From Planctomycetota bacterium (GTDB lineage: Bacteria > Planctomycetota > UBA1135 > GCA-002686595): DNA of 64,000 bases. Shown here piece by piece: positions 18,988 to 30,800 of the stretch. The notes beneath the pieces were generated by a model. It saw nothing but the letters and a program-made list of their open reading frames with translations. It was not told where the DNA came from and ran no database searches. The stretch covers positions 1-64,000 of the forward strand of contig JAEUHY010000025.1 of the NCBI GenBank assembly GCA_016795325.1. Reading direction: 5' to 3'. A program made the position numbers and the translations under genes. Position 1 is the first letter of the stretch, and each line of letters opens with the position of its first letter.

Positions 18988-20640
18988 TCACGGCCACAGG
19001 GGCGTCAATGGCGACGCTCCCTGCGGCCCGATTTCGAGCAAGAAGCCTGCGCGACCCGGATAACACTCGCGCAGGCGCTCGCGTGCCGCTTCGCCGTGGT
19101 CGCGCGCCCACAGGACACGCTGCTCCGCGGGGCGCGCGCCGTTGTAGACCCAGTCTTCGTGCACGCTGTGATCCGCGGAGTAACGCACGACGACGAGCAC
19201 CTTGCGCTCGCCCTGGGCCAGTTCCTGTTCGAGTCGCGCGCGCCGCTGCTCGAAGGCGGTCTCGGGCCGCACGTGCTTGTAGCCGCGGACGGCGCACTCC
19301 GCTGCGAGAAGTGCGACGACGGCCGCGAGCAACGCGCGTCCGCGGCGTGAGGTGCGCAGCACGCGCCAGCGCGAGCTCTCGCGCAACCCCGCGACGGTGA
19401 GCACGACGATCCACGGCGCAGCCGGCGCGAGGTAGTGCGCGAGGTCGTAGGCGACGACGAGCACGCCCGAGGCGACGCAGGCGAAGCCGAGCGCGCTGAA
19501 GGCGATCCAACGTCGGCGCAGCGCAAAGGGCGCGAGCGCGAGCGCGAGCGCGAGCGGCGCGCCGACGAAAAAGCCCCACCACGTGCCGAGCTTGATGCGC
19601 GCGCGCTGCAGGAAACCAGCCCAGTTCTGCTGCTCGGCCCACAGGTCGTACGCAAAGCCCGTCCAGAAGCGCTCGATCTCCGCCGTGGCGTAGTGCGGGC
19701 GCGGCGCGGCCTCTTGCCACAGGAACGGCGGCGCGACGGCGTACTGCGCGTCGTGCAGGAAGTACGGCATGCGCAGCGGATCGCCGGTGACGGCGCGGTT
19801 GAGCGCGGCGATCCACAGCGCGCAGGCAACCAGCGGCACGGCGGCGCCGACCAGCGTGCTCGCCAACTCACGCCCAGCGCCCGCACGCAGCCGGCGCACG
19901 CTCCACACTCCGAGCGCCGCTGCCAGCGGCAGCGCCGCGAGGACTCCCTCGAACGGGCGAGTGAGCGCGAGCAACGCGACTCCGACGCCGAGCAACGCGC
20001 CGAGCGTGAAGCTCCCCCGCTCGAAGATGCGCACGAGCGCGGCGAACGCCAGCGCGGCGCCGGCGGCAGTGAGCGATCCGCCCCAAAAACTCTGCGCCCA
20101 GTACGTCGTCAGCGCGAACTTCGCGAACACGACGCACAGGCCGACGAGCGCCCAGCGCGGCGGAAACAGCGCGAGCAGAAGCCAGGCCATCGCGCCGCAC
20201 AGCAGCCCGCTCGTGAGCCAAACACCGTAGATCGGCTCGCCGAAGAGCACCTGGCCGAGCGCGAGCGCCAGGCCTTGGCCGCTGGGGTACTTCGAGGCGT
20301 AGACGGGCCGCGTGACGACGTGAAAGGCCTCGAGTTGCTCTGCGCACGGCGGCGACGGCTCGCACAGCTGCCCGGAGGCGAACGTATCGGCCGCGAGCAG
20401 GTAGCTGTATTCGTCGTGCACGCGCGGCACGGGCCAGCTCGCCGCGCTCGCGAACAGAAACGGCCCCAGCGCACCGAGCACGAAGGCGAGCGCGACCACG
20501 GACTGCGGCCGTTCGTGGAGTTGCTCGAAGGCGCCGTTCATGCGGCGCACGAGGCGCGCCAGCGGCCCCGAGGCGAACCATGCGACGGCGACGACGCCGA
20601 GCAGCGCCCCCCACTCCAGCCAAACTGCCCAGTCGCCCAT
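18988..20640 (-). CDS. GT39/ArnT-like multipass membrane glycosyltransferase
   Basis: About 550 residues with roughly 10-11 hydrophobic segments. The first periplasmic loop has PRVHDEYSYLLAADTFASGQ, the Asp-Glu pair and following tyrosines typical of GT-C enzymes using polyprenyl-phosphate sugars. YPSGQGLALALGQVLFG and YWAQSFWGGSLTAAG also fit that family. The C-terminal 120 residues after the last membrane helix form a soluble tail. Acceptor and sugar cannot be told. No glycan genes adjoin it; the divergent neighbour is the xanthine-dehydrogenase-type pair, 69 bp away. Confidence 0.7.
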   Translation of the reverse strand: MGDWAVWLEWGALLGVVAVAWFASGPLARLVRRMNGAFEQLHERPQSVVALAFVLGALGPFLFASAASWPVPRVHDEYSYLLAADTFASGQLCEPSPPCAEQLEAFHVVTRPVYASKYPSGQGLALALGQVLFGEPIYGVWLTSGLLCGAMAWLLLALFPPRWALVGLCVVFAKFALTTYWAQSFWGGSLTAAGAALAFAALVRIFERGSFTLGALLGVGVALLALTRPFEGVLAALPLAAALGVWSVRRLRAGAGRELASTLVGAAVPLVACALWIAALNRAVTGDPLRMPYFLHDAQYAVAPPFLWQEAAPRPHYATAEIERFWTGFAYDLWAEQQNWAGFLQRARIKLGTWWGFFVGAPLALALALAPFALRRRWIAFSALGFACVASGVLVVAYDLAHYLAPAAPWIVVLTVAGLRESSRWRVLRTSRRGRALLAAVVALLAAECAVRGYKHVRPETAFEQRRARLEQELAQGERKVLVVVRYSADHSVHEDWVYNGARPAEQRVLWARDHGEAARERLRECYPGRAGFLLEIGPQGASPLTPLWP

Positions 20641-20709
20641 GCGTGCGTTCGTTCCGCTGCGCACCGATCGACCGCAGACGGCGTGAACCGAACAGAATAC
20701 TCTGCGCCG

Positions 20710-22880
<2,171 letters not shown>

Positions 22881-22884
<4 letters not shown>

Positions 22885-24260
22885 AGCTCGAATTCGAAGT
22901 CAACGGCGAAGCGCGCGCGCTGGAGGTCGAGCCGCTGCGGCGGCTGCTCGATGTGCTGCGCGAGGACCTAGGTCTCACCGGAACCAAGGAAGGCTGCGGC
23001 GAGGGCGAATGCGGCGCGTGCACGGTGCTCGTCGACGGTGTGGCGGTGAACTCGTGCCTCGTCCCCGCTTGCCAAACGACGGGCGCGCGGGTCGAGACGA
23101 TCGAGGGCCGCGGATTCGAGGCCGTGCAGCAGGCGTTTCTCGACGAAGGCGGCGCGCAGTGCGGCATCTGCACGCCCGGCATGATCGTGATGACGCGCGC
23201 GTGGCTCGAGGAGTGCGCGGCGCGCGGCGTGCAGCCCGACGAACAGGGCGCGCGGGTTGCGCTCGCCGGCAATCTGTGCCGCTGCACCGGCTACGGCGCG
23301 ATCGTCCGCTCCGCGATCGTACGGCGCCAGAGCAATTTGTCTCACGCCGCCGACGCTCCCGGATCGCCCGTTGCGCTGCGCGGCGTGAGACAAATTGCTC
23401 TGGCGCCGTACGATCGCGGAACCGAAGCCCTGCGCTCCGTGTTGGAGCAACTCGCCACCGCCGACGACACGACGCGCGTCATCGCCGGCGGCACCGATCT
23501 GATGGTCGAACTGCGCACCGGCCGTACGAAAGCGGCGCGTGTGATCGACATCCGCGCTCTCGACGAGCTGCGCGGCCTGCGTGAAGAATCGAGCGGCCTG
23601 CGGATCGGTGCGCTGGAAACCTGCGCCGATCTGCGCCGTTCGCCTCTCGTCCGCGAGCGCTTCGACGTTCTCTCGCAGGCCTGCGCTGAAGTCGGCGCCG
23701 AGCAGATCCAGGCGCGCGCCACGCTCGGCGGCAACCTCGGCACGGCTTCGCCTGCAGCGGACTTGACGCCCGTGCTGCTCGCGCTCGACGCGCGCGTGCG
23801 CCTGATCTCGCTCGCGGGTGCGCGCGAGCTCGCGCTCGACGAGTTCCTCGTCGGTTACCGCCGCACCGCGCGCCGCGTGGACGAACTGATCGAGTCGATC
23901 TTCGTGCCCTGGCTCGCATCCGGAACGCGCTGCGCTTTCCGCAAGGTCGGCACTCGGCGCGCGCAGTCGATCTCTAAGCTCGTCGTGGCGCTCGCGCTGC
24001 GTGTCGACGCGGGAAAGCTCGTGCACGTGCGTGCATCCGCAGGCGCCGTTGCGCCGCGCACGCTCCGCCTGCGCGCACTCGAACGCGAGCTCGACGGTCG
24101 TGCGCCGACGCCAGAAGTGTTGCGCCGCGCCGCACGCGCCGCAGCGCTCGAGGACGCGACGCCGATCGACGACGTGCGCTCCACGGCGAGCTACCGCCGC
24201 CACGCGCTCGCCCGCACGCTCGTGACGCTGCTCGCGGAACTGACGACAGTGCGCGCCTGA
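22881..24260 (+). CDS. Fused [2Fe-2S] and FAD subunit of xanthine-dehydrogenase-type enzyme
   Basis: About 459 residues from GTG 22881. Residues 1-148 are the two-cluster iron-sulfur domain: GCGEGECGACTVLVDGVAVN for the plant-ferredoxin cluster and CGICTPGM with NLCRCTGYGAIV for the second. Residues about 185-459 are the FAD domain (VIAGGTDLMVELRTGR, ATLGGNLGTASPAADL). Electron path: Mo centre, two Fe-S clusters, FAD, then an acceptor. The two domains are separate genes or a fusion in the family; here they are fused and the joint (about residues 144-181) is encoded by a large perfect palindrome at 23310-23420, which looks inserted. No frame break results. Confidence 0.88.
23310..23420 (+). 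repeat. 41-bp perfect inverted repeat inside the Fe-S/FAD fusion gene
   Basis: Left arm 23310-23350 and right arm 23380-23420 are exact reverse complements, with a 29-bp spacer. The arm core is GCCAGAGCAATTTGTCTCAC, much more A+T-rich than the gene around it. Read in frame it encodes about 37 residues (VRRQSNLSHAA ... VRQIALAPYDRG) between the iron-sulfur and FAD domains. Both strands are open across it. It resembles palindromic elements that insert into coding sequence without breaking it, as the Rickettsia palindromic elements do. One copy seen in this window. Confidence 0.9.
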
Positions 24261-24348
24261 TGCGCTGCGACTTCCGCTCTCGACGCACGTCGCCTCGCAT
24301 CCGCATCGCATCCGCCGGTCCGCCCCCACGCCCCACTCCACGCTCCCC

Positions 24349-24801
24349 ATGCCGCTCATGATCCTGCTCGCGCTGCTCCTGGGCATCGCGGTGTGCCTGC
24401 AAGGAACCGCCAACGGCCAGCTCGCCGGCCGCATCGGTCTGCCGCTCACGCTCACCATCAACTCCGGAATGGTGTTCCTCGGCGCGCTGGGCTGGCTCGC
24501 GATCGCGCACTTCAGCGGCTCAACGCCCGCGGAACGCGGCGAAACCTCGTGGAAGCTCTACACGGGCGGCGTGTTCGGCCTCGTGATCATCTCCTGCGCC
24601 GCAGTCGCGTATCCGCGCCTCGGCGCCGGCGTCACGACCACGCTCGCCGTCGGCGCCCAAGTCGTCACGGCGCTCATTCTCGATCAACTCGGCGCGACGG
24701 GCCGCCAGGTTCCGCTGACGCCGACGCGCCTCGCCGGTGTCGCCTGCGTCGCGCTCGGCGTGTGGCTCGTCATGCGACCCGCGGCGCCCTCGGCGCAGTG
24801 A
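24349..24801 (+). CDS. DMT-superfamily small membrane protein (YdcZ/DUF606 type)
   Basis: 150 residues with about five hydrophobic helices. The start ILLALLLGIAVCLQGTANGQ, then GLPLTLTINSGMVFLGALG and the end LAGVACVALGVWLVMRP, match the half-length YdcZ/DUF606 drug/metabolite-transporter-like family, which usually works as a dimer in the inner membrane. Substrate unknown. ATG 24349 is used; ATG 24358 is also possible. No partner copy adjoins it. Confidence 0.75.
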   Translation: MPLMILLALLLGIAVCLQGTANGQLAGRIGLPLTLTINSGMVFLGALGWLAIAHFSGSTPAERGETSWKLYTGGVFGLVIISCAAVAYPRLGAGVTTTLAVGAQVVTALILDQLGATGRQVPLTPTRLAGVACVALGVWLVMRPAAPSAQ

Positions 24802-24940
24802 GTTTCGCGCTCGCGGACGAGCGTTTCGACTCGCAAGCACGTCGACGTGCAATGACGTCGCGGCGAGCGATCGAGGTCGCGTTGCCGCGCCCGATCAACA
24901 CACAACTGCGGCGACTGCGCGCGCGACAAACACAGTCGGG

Positions 24941-26050
24941 CTAACGCACGAAGCCGGAGTGTCGCGCCGCGCGCACCGCCTCGAGCCAGCCGTGGCCGAA
25001 GCGAGTGTCGGGCTCGAGCGTGTGGCCTTCGCTCCATTCGTTGAGCGAGGCGATGAAGACAAGTCCCTCGTTCGGGCCGTGCTCGCGCGCGAAGCGCAGC
25101 GCGCGCTCGAGCGCCGCGCGGAACAGCTCGGGATGCTCGCCGACGACGACCGGCCACCACGGATACTTCGTCGGTCGCGCGAGTCCGAAGTCCGCGCCGC
25201 GCGGCGAAGCGTCCCAACCCGGCGAGACCGAGGGCATGTACGGCAAGCCCGAGGCGGCGGCGATGCGCGGCCACAGCTCGGCGCAAACGCGCGCTCGTTC
25301 GGCGTAGTCCTGCAGGAACTCGCCCTTCCAATCGGGCAAGAGCACGTAGTTCGTGACGCTGTCGAAGCCGACCTCGCGCAGCTTCCCGATCACATCGTTA
25401 CCCGGTTCGATCGCCGCGAGGTGCAGCTCGCCGAAGCCGCGCGCGCGCAAACGTCCGCGCGCTCTCGCGATCGCCTCGCGCGCCGCAGCGAGGCCCAATT
25501 CGCGCAGAAAGAAGCTCGAATCGAAGATCGAGAAGTACGCCGCGCCATCGACGCGCACGTAGTTGGCGCGCACGAAGTAGCGCTCGGCGACGTGCTCGAG
25601 CAGCGCCGTGAAGTCCTCGACGTCCGTGTCGACGAAACGCGCCGGGTCGAGCACGGGCAGGTCTTCACGCCGCACCGGCAGCACGCGCCGCGGCATGCGG
25701 TTGGCCCACATCAGCGCGAACGGCGCATCGAGCCCGTGATCGCCGCCGAGGAAACCCAGGTCCAGCGCCTGCTCGAACACGCGTTTTCCGCGGCACCAGA
25801 ACCAGCCGTACACGAACGCGTCGACGCCGTGCTCCTGGGCGAGCCGCACGCGCCGCCCGACCTCGCGCGGATCGCGGTCGTCGTACTCGCCGAGCAGCGG
25901 GACCTTGGGCTGCGCGTGCCCGTCGAAGCGCGGGCGGCAGTCGCGCACCAGCTCCCACTCGGTGAAGCCGGGATGGAAGCTCGCGTCGCGCTCCGGCGTC
26001 GAGTGCCAGCCGGGATAGACGTAGGCGGCGATGCGGGGCGCGGGATTCAT
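24941..26050 (-). CDS. WbsX/GH99-like glycan protein
   Basis: 369 residues without a signal peptide. IAAYVYPGWHSTPERDASFH, FTEWELVRDCRPRF, YGWFWCRGKRVFEQ, LMWANRM and SLNEWSEGHTLEPDTRFGHG are landmarks of the WbsX family (glycoside hydrolase family 99-like fold, annotated in lipopolysaccharide clusters). Acidic residues fitting a TIM-barrel hydrolase are present (NEW-EG), but the reaction here is unknown. There are no sugar-nucleotide or glycosyltransferase genes next to it. It is divergent from the FG-GAP gene at 26107, 56 bp apart, so the promoters share that gap. Confidence 0.8.
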   Translation of the reverse strand: MNPAPRIAAYVYPGWHSTPERDASFHPGFTEWELVRDCRPRFDGHAQPKVPLLGEYDDRDPREVGRRVRLAQEHGVDAFVYGWFWCRGKRVFEQALDLGFLGGDHGLDAPFALMWANRMPRRVLPVRREDLPVLDPARFVDTDVEDFTALLEHVAERYFVRANYVRVDGAAYFSIFDSSFFLRELGLAAAREAIARARGRLRARGFGELHLAAIEPGNDVIGKLREVGFDSVTNYVLLPDWKGEFLQDYAERARVCAELWPRIAAASGLPYMPSVSPGWDASPRGADFGLARPTKYPWWPVVVGEHPELFRAALERALRFAREHGPNEGLVFIASLNEWSEGHTLEPDTRFGHGWLEAVRAARHSGFVR

Positions 26051-26106
26051 CGAGTTCCGGCGCAGCAGCGTGACGTCGAGCGCGCCGCGCGCCTAGCCGC
26101 CCCATC

Positions 26107-27738
26107 ATGAGGCACTCCAAACTCCACATCGTGCCGCTCGCGCTGCTCGCGATCGGCGGTTCCCTGCAAGCCCAAGGCGAAGTTCTGCGGCTCGCGGGCG
26201 CGACGGGCGCCGCGGCCTCGATCGCGGATCTGGACGGCGACGGCCGGCGCGAGTTCCTCGTGGCGCAGCCGGCGCTCGTCGGCTCGCCCGTGCAGATCTT
26301 TCGCGCTGGTGACGGCCAAGTCCTGCGCACGCACCCGGCCCCGGCGAGCGTCGAGTACGGCGCGAGCGTCGCGGCGCTCGACGACGTGAGCGGCGACGGC
26401 GTCGAGGACTACGCCATCGCGGCGCCGGCTTCGAGCTCGGGCCTGCCGTCCTTCGTCGAGTTCCGCTCGGGCGCGAACGGCGCGCTGCTTGCGAGCTTCG
26501 TCGCGCCGAACCTGCCCGAGTCGCTCGGCCTCGCGCTGGCGCGCGTCGCGGACATCGACCTCGACGGCGTCGACGACGTGCTCATCTCGGCGCGCACCCG
26601 CACCCCCGGCTCGCCCAACCGCGTGTATCTGATCTCGGGCGCAAGCGGCGCCGTGCTGCGCACGCACATGCCGAGCATCGGCAACATCTACGACTACGGC
26701 TCGGCGCTCGCGGCGCTGGGCGATGTGAACGGCGACGGCCGGGCGGACTACGCGATCGCCGACAACGCGGCGACCGACGCGCCGGGGATGGCGCTCGTCG
26801 TGCCGTCGATCGAAGTGTTCAGCGGCGCGAACGGCGTGCTCCTCTACCGCCTCGCCGCGAGCAACTTCGCCTTCGCGGGCTCGTCGCTCGCGAGCCTCGG
26901 CGGCGACCTCGACGGCGACAACGTCGCGGACTTCGCGATCGGCGTCCCGGGCCGCGTCCACGCCTTCGGCCTGCCAGGCTGGTGCGGCAGCAGCCACACC
27001 GGCGCGGTGGACCTGCACTCCGGCGCCACGGGCGCGCTGATCCGCTCGGTGATCGCGCCGCTCGGCAACGCGCTCGGCCTCGAGCTCGCCGCGCTCGGCG
27101 ATCTGAACGGCAACGGCTCACCCGACTTCGTGAGCGTCGCGCGCGTCGGCTGCGAGGGCCTCGGCGCCGCGTACTTCTTCGACGGCCTCACCGGCGCCGT
27201 GCTCGGCCAGACCGCCTACGGCGCGAAGGGTGTCCTCGCGGCAGCGGGCGACGTGAACTTCGACGGCCGCCGCGACGTGCTCATCGGCGGTCCGTTCGCG
27301 ACCAGCGTCGTGCTCGGCGCCGTGCGCGCCCCCATCAGCTACTGCTCGCCGTCGCTCAACTCGCTCGGCTGCATGTCGAACGCGCGCGTCGAAGGTTCGG
27401 CGAGCGCGAGCATCGGGCCCGAGCTCGAACTCGTCGCACCCGCCCTGCGTGCGCAACGTGTCGGCCTGTTCTTCTGGGGCACTGCCTCGACCGCCGTCCC
27501 GTTCGGCCCCGGCACGATGTGCGTCGCCGCGCCGCGCGTGCGCCTTCCTCTCTCGGGCACCGGCGGCTCCTCCGGCTGCTCGGGCGAGCTGCGCACGACC
27601 CTCTCGCGCACGTACCTCGCCGCCAATGGCCTAGTCCCCGGCTCGGTCTTCTACGCCCAAGCCTGGGCGCGCGACAGCGGCTCGCCCGCGTCGCAGACCC
27701 AGCTCTCCTCGGCGCTCGAAGTGACTGTGTGGCCCTGA
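26107..27738 (+). CDS. Secreted FG-GAP/VCBS beta-propeller protein with family C-terminal module
   Basis: 543 residues. Signal peptide HIVPLALLAIGGSLQAQG. Residues about 30-400 are integrin-alpha-like FG-GAP repeats with calcium-type loops: IADLDGDGRREFLVAQP, DDVSGDGVEDYAIAAP, VADIDLDGVDDVLISA, LGDVNGDGRADYAIAD, LGGDLDGDNVADFAIGVP, LGDLNGNGSPDFVSVA and AGDVNFDGRRDVLIGGP, about seven blades, enough to close a propeller. The last 135 residues (from ISYCSPSLNSLGCMS) are the module shared with the proteins ending at 265 and 40424. Extracellular binding or structural role is likely; ligand unknown. A strong hairpin terminator follows. Confidence 0.88.
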   Translation: MRHSKLHIVPLALLAIGGSLQAQGEVLRLAGATGAAASIADLDGDGRREFLVAQPALVGSPVQIFRAGDGQVLRTHPAPASVEYGASVAALDDVSGDGVEDYAIAAPASSSGLPSFVEFRSGANGALLASFVAPNLPESLGLALARVADIDLDGVDDVLISARTRTPGSPNRVYLISGASGAVLRTHMPSIGNIYDYGSALAALGDVNGDGRADYAIADNAATDAPGMALVVPSIEVFSGANGVLLYRLAASNFAFAGSSLASLGGDLDGDNVADFAIGVPGRVHAFGLPGWCGSSHTGAVDLHSGATGALIRSVIAPLGNALGLELAALGDLNGNGSPDFVSVARVGCEGLGAAYFFDGLTGAVLGQTAYGAKGVLAAAGDVNFDGRRDVLIGGPFATSVVLGAVRAPISYCSPSLNSLGCMSNARVEGSASASIGPELELVAPALRAQRVGLFFWGTASTAVPFGPGTMCVAAPRVRLPLSGTGGSSGCSGELRTTLSRTYLAANGLVPGSVFYAQAWARDSGSPASQTQLSSALEVTVWP

Positions 27739-27783
27739 TGCACAGCGCGTGACTCGCGGCCCGCGAGAACTCTGAATCTCACA

Positions 27784-27810
27784 CCGCACGACGCCTTGCG
27801 CGTCGTGCGG
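27784..27810 (+). terminator. Rho-independent terminator hairpin
   Basis: CCGCACGACGC and GCGTCGTGCGG form a perfect 11-bp stem with loop CTTGC, followed by TCGTTTCC. It is 45 bp after the FG-GAP stop and insulates the NACHT gene, which starts 85 bp later. Confidence 0.7.
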
Positions 27811-27895
27811 TCGTTTCCGGCGCGCTCCTGCGCGAGCCGTGCGGCCCCAGCGTCGGACTAGAATCCCGCGCCTCCCGCACCCCGCCGCTCGCAAC

Positions 27896-30800
27896 ATGGC
27901 CAAGCCCCAACGCTCGAAGACGAAGCAAGGTCCCAAGAAGGTCTTCGTGATCTGGGACATGACGATCCAGGTCGGGAAGCTCACGCTCCAGGGCCTCGAG
28001 CGCACGGACGGCTGGGAAGTGAAGCTGCCCGGCACGGACATCGAGGCCGGTCAGATCTGGAAGGACGTGGTCGAGCCTGGAATCTCGAACGCGGACTTCG
28101 TGCTCGCGCTCGTCGACAAGCCCAACGCGAACGTGGGCTTCGAGATCGGCTACGCATTCGGCCGCGAACGGGTGCTGCAACTCGCGACGGTCGGCGCCGC
28201 TCTGCCCGACTGGATGGAACTTCCGCCGTTCCAGAAGAGCTACTTCGTCTCCACTTCGAGCGACGTCTCGAGCCTGCGAGCGCTGGTCACCAGCGCGAAG
28301 GGCGTTCCGGGAGCTGCCGTGCCGACGCGTGGAACCAAGACGCTGCTCTTGTGCCCTCGCGAGGGCGACGGGGTGTCCGTGCGCGAAGAGCTCTATCGCC
28401 TTCGCAAGAGCTGGGGCGAGCTTCCCGAGCAGGGCTGGGTCCTCGATTCGCTTCCAAAGCGGCTGAGCGGAGTCGGCCGAGTGGTGTGGGTCGTGGTGGG
28501 AACTCACGAGACGCGCGACGGCGCGCAGAACACATCGCTCGCGGTCGTAGCTGGATTCGCCCTGGCATGCGGGCTCGATCTACGCGTTTGGCGCGCGAAG
28601 TCCCACCGCACGATCGTCGACCAAGCGCACGAGACGCAAACGTTTGACGATCTCGATGACCTCGGTCCGCTCGTCGCCTCGCTCGACGTCGCCCCGGGCG
28701 CCAAGGTCGAGATCGACGTCCTCGCCGCCTACCGCGCTTTCCTGCGCAAGCAACACGACCTCGTCGTGCCGTTCTTCCGGCACGCGCGGCAGCGAGCTTT
28801 CGAGGACATCTACGTCCAGCTCGACGTCTCGCTCGCGATGGACGAGAAGCGCACCGCACGCAGCCAACCACACGAGTTCGATCTGTACGCGCGTAGCACG
28901 ACGCTGCGCGGGCTGTTGGAGACGGCGCGCGACAAAGGCGGCTCGCTGCGCTGGGTGATCGCCGGCGATCCGGGCGCGGGCAAGTCGACGATGTGTCGGC
29001 GGCTCGCGTGGGAAGTCGGCGGCGACCCCGACGGTCCGCTGGTCGTGCTCGTCTCGCTCCCGCGCTTGCTGCGTGAGAACAAGCACCCGTTCGATATCGC
29101 CGAGGCGGATCTGTGCGCCTCGTCCCCCGCACTCGGCAAGACCGACCTCGCGGCGCAACTCCGCGAGAGAGCAGCCCGACGCAGCGGTGTGTGGCTCCTG
29201 CTCGATGCGTTCGACGAAGTGGGCGCTGACTCGGTGCAGGAGCTGTGGAGCCGACTGAACCCGATCCTCACGGACTTGGCCAGCGCGACGGTTGTCATCA
29301 CAAGCCGCAAGATCGGCCTGGAGAAGATTGCCGGGTTCGAGCGCGCCGACGTCCAGCCGCTGAGCCCCAAGCGCCGCGCGGAACTCGTCGAGCACTGGCT
29401 CGCCGACAAGACCAGGGCTGAGAGTGTCCTCACCCACATCGACCGCTGTCCGCAGCTCGCGCAGCTCTCGACCAATCCGCTGCTGCTGACGCTGATGGTG
29501 GCCGTCACGCTCGAGAGCCCGAACGTTCCCACCACGGCGCGCGGACTGTACGAGCGCGCGATCGAACTCTTGTTGAAGCGCGGTGCGAGTCCCGATCGTC
29601 CCAAGCCCGTCGCCCACCCCACGTCGGCGCAGAAACTCCTGCCGCACCTTGCCTTGGCGCTGATGGACTCTGGGCGACTGTCGTGGAGCGAGAGCGAACT
29701 CGTCGACGCGCTCTACGAGCTGACGGACAAGCGCAAGAACAAGCCCCACGCCGAACGACTGCAGCAGTACGTGGCGAGTTGGGGCTCACCCGACAAGTTG
29801 CTCGCCGACCTGGGCGAGAACTCCGGCCTGCTCGGGCAATTCGAAGGCGCTGCGGAGCCGTGGAAGTTCTGGCACCGCAGCCTGTGCGAGTTCCTCGCCG
29901 CGCAGCGCCTGGCCGAGCTGCCAACACGTGAGCTGAAGTCTCGTCTCCAGAAGCTGGCAAAGGCAGACGAAGACGGCGAGTCGATCCGCTTCTGGGGCCA
30001 GACCTACGGCATGGCTTGCGCACTGGTCGGCGACTCGGCGCGACTGGAGACGCTGGAGGTGGTGCGCGCTGCGAGCCCGGCGCTCGCGCTGCGTGCGCTG
30101 CCGTTCGTGGACACACTCAGCGCACCGCAAGGCTTCGAGTTCCTGCTCGCCACCACGGGCTGGGACGGCGACCACCTGCGCTCGCTCGCGAGCAGTTGGC
30201 CACCCGCCAGTGCTTCCAAGCTGATCCGCGAACGACTCGGCGCGCTCTCGAAGCAGAGTCGGACCGCGTTCGACCTCGAGCTGGTCGCGCAGCTCATCTA
30301 CGTCCTCGACCTCGTCGAACCCGGCGTCGACGTCTCCCCGCTGCTCACAGCCTTCGGTGTGGGCGCGAAACCACAGCTCGAGTTCGCCAAGATTCCGGCT
30401 GGCCGTTTCGTGATGGGTGACGCCAAGTCGCCGTACGAGTGGGATCGCACCGAGCATGAGGTCGCACTTACCCAGCCGTTCCAACTGGGACGCACCACCG
30501 TCACCGAAACGCAGTTCGCGTCCCTCGATCTCGCGCGCCAGCCTGAGCAGTCCGAAGCGAACCTACCTGCCCGCGAAGTCTCTTGGTTCCAGGCTTGGCT
30601 CTTCTGCCGCTGGGTGGGCGGCGCGCTGCCCACCGAAGCGCAGTGGGAGTACGCGTGCCGCGCGCAGCAAGACGGTCTGCGCGATCGCAAGTTGCGGACG
30701 GCGTTCTGGTCCGGCGACTCCGAGGAGGACCTGGCCCGAGTGGGTTGGTGCGTGGCCAACAGCAACGGGCATCCGCACCCGGTCGGGGAGAAGCCCGCGA

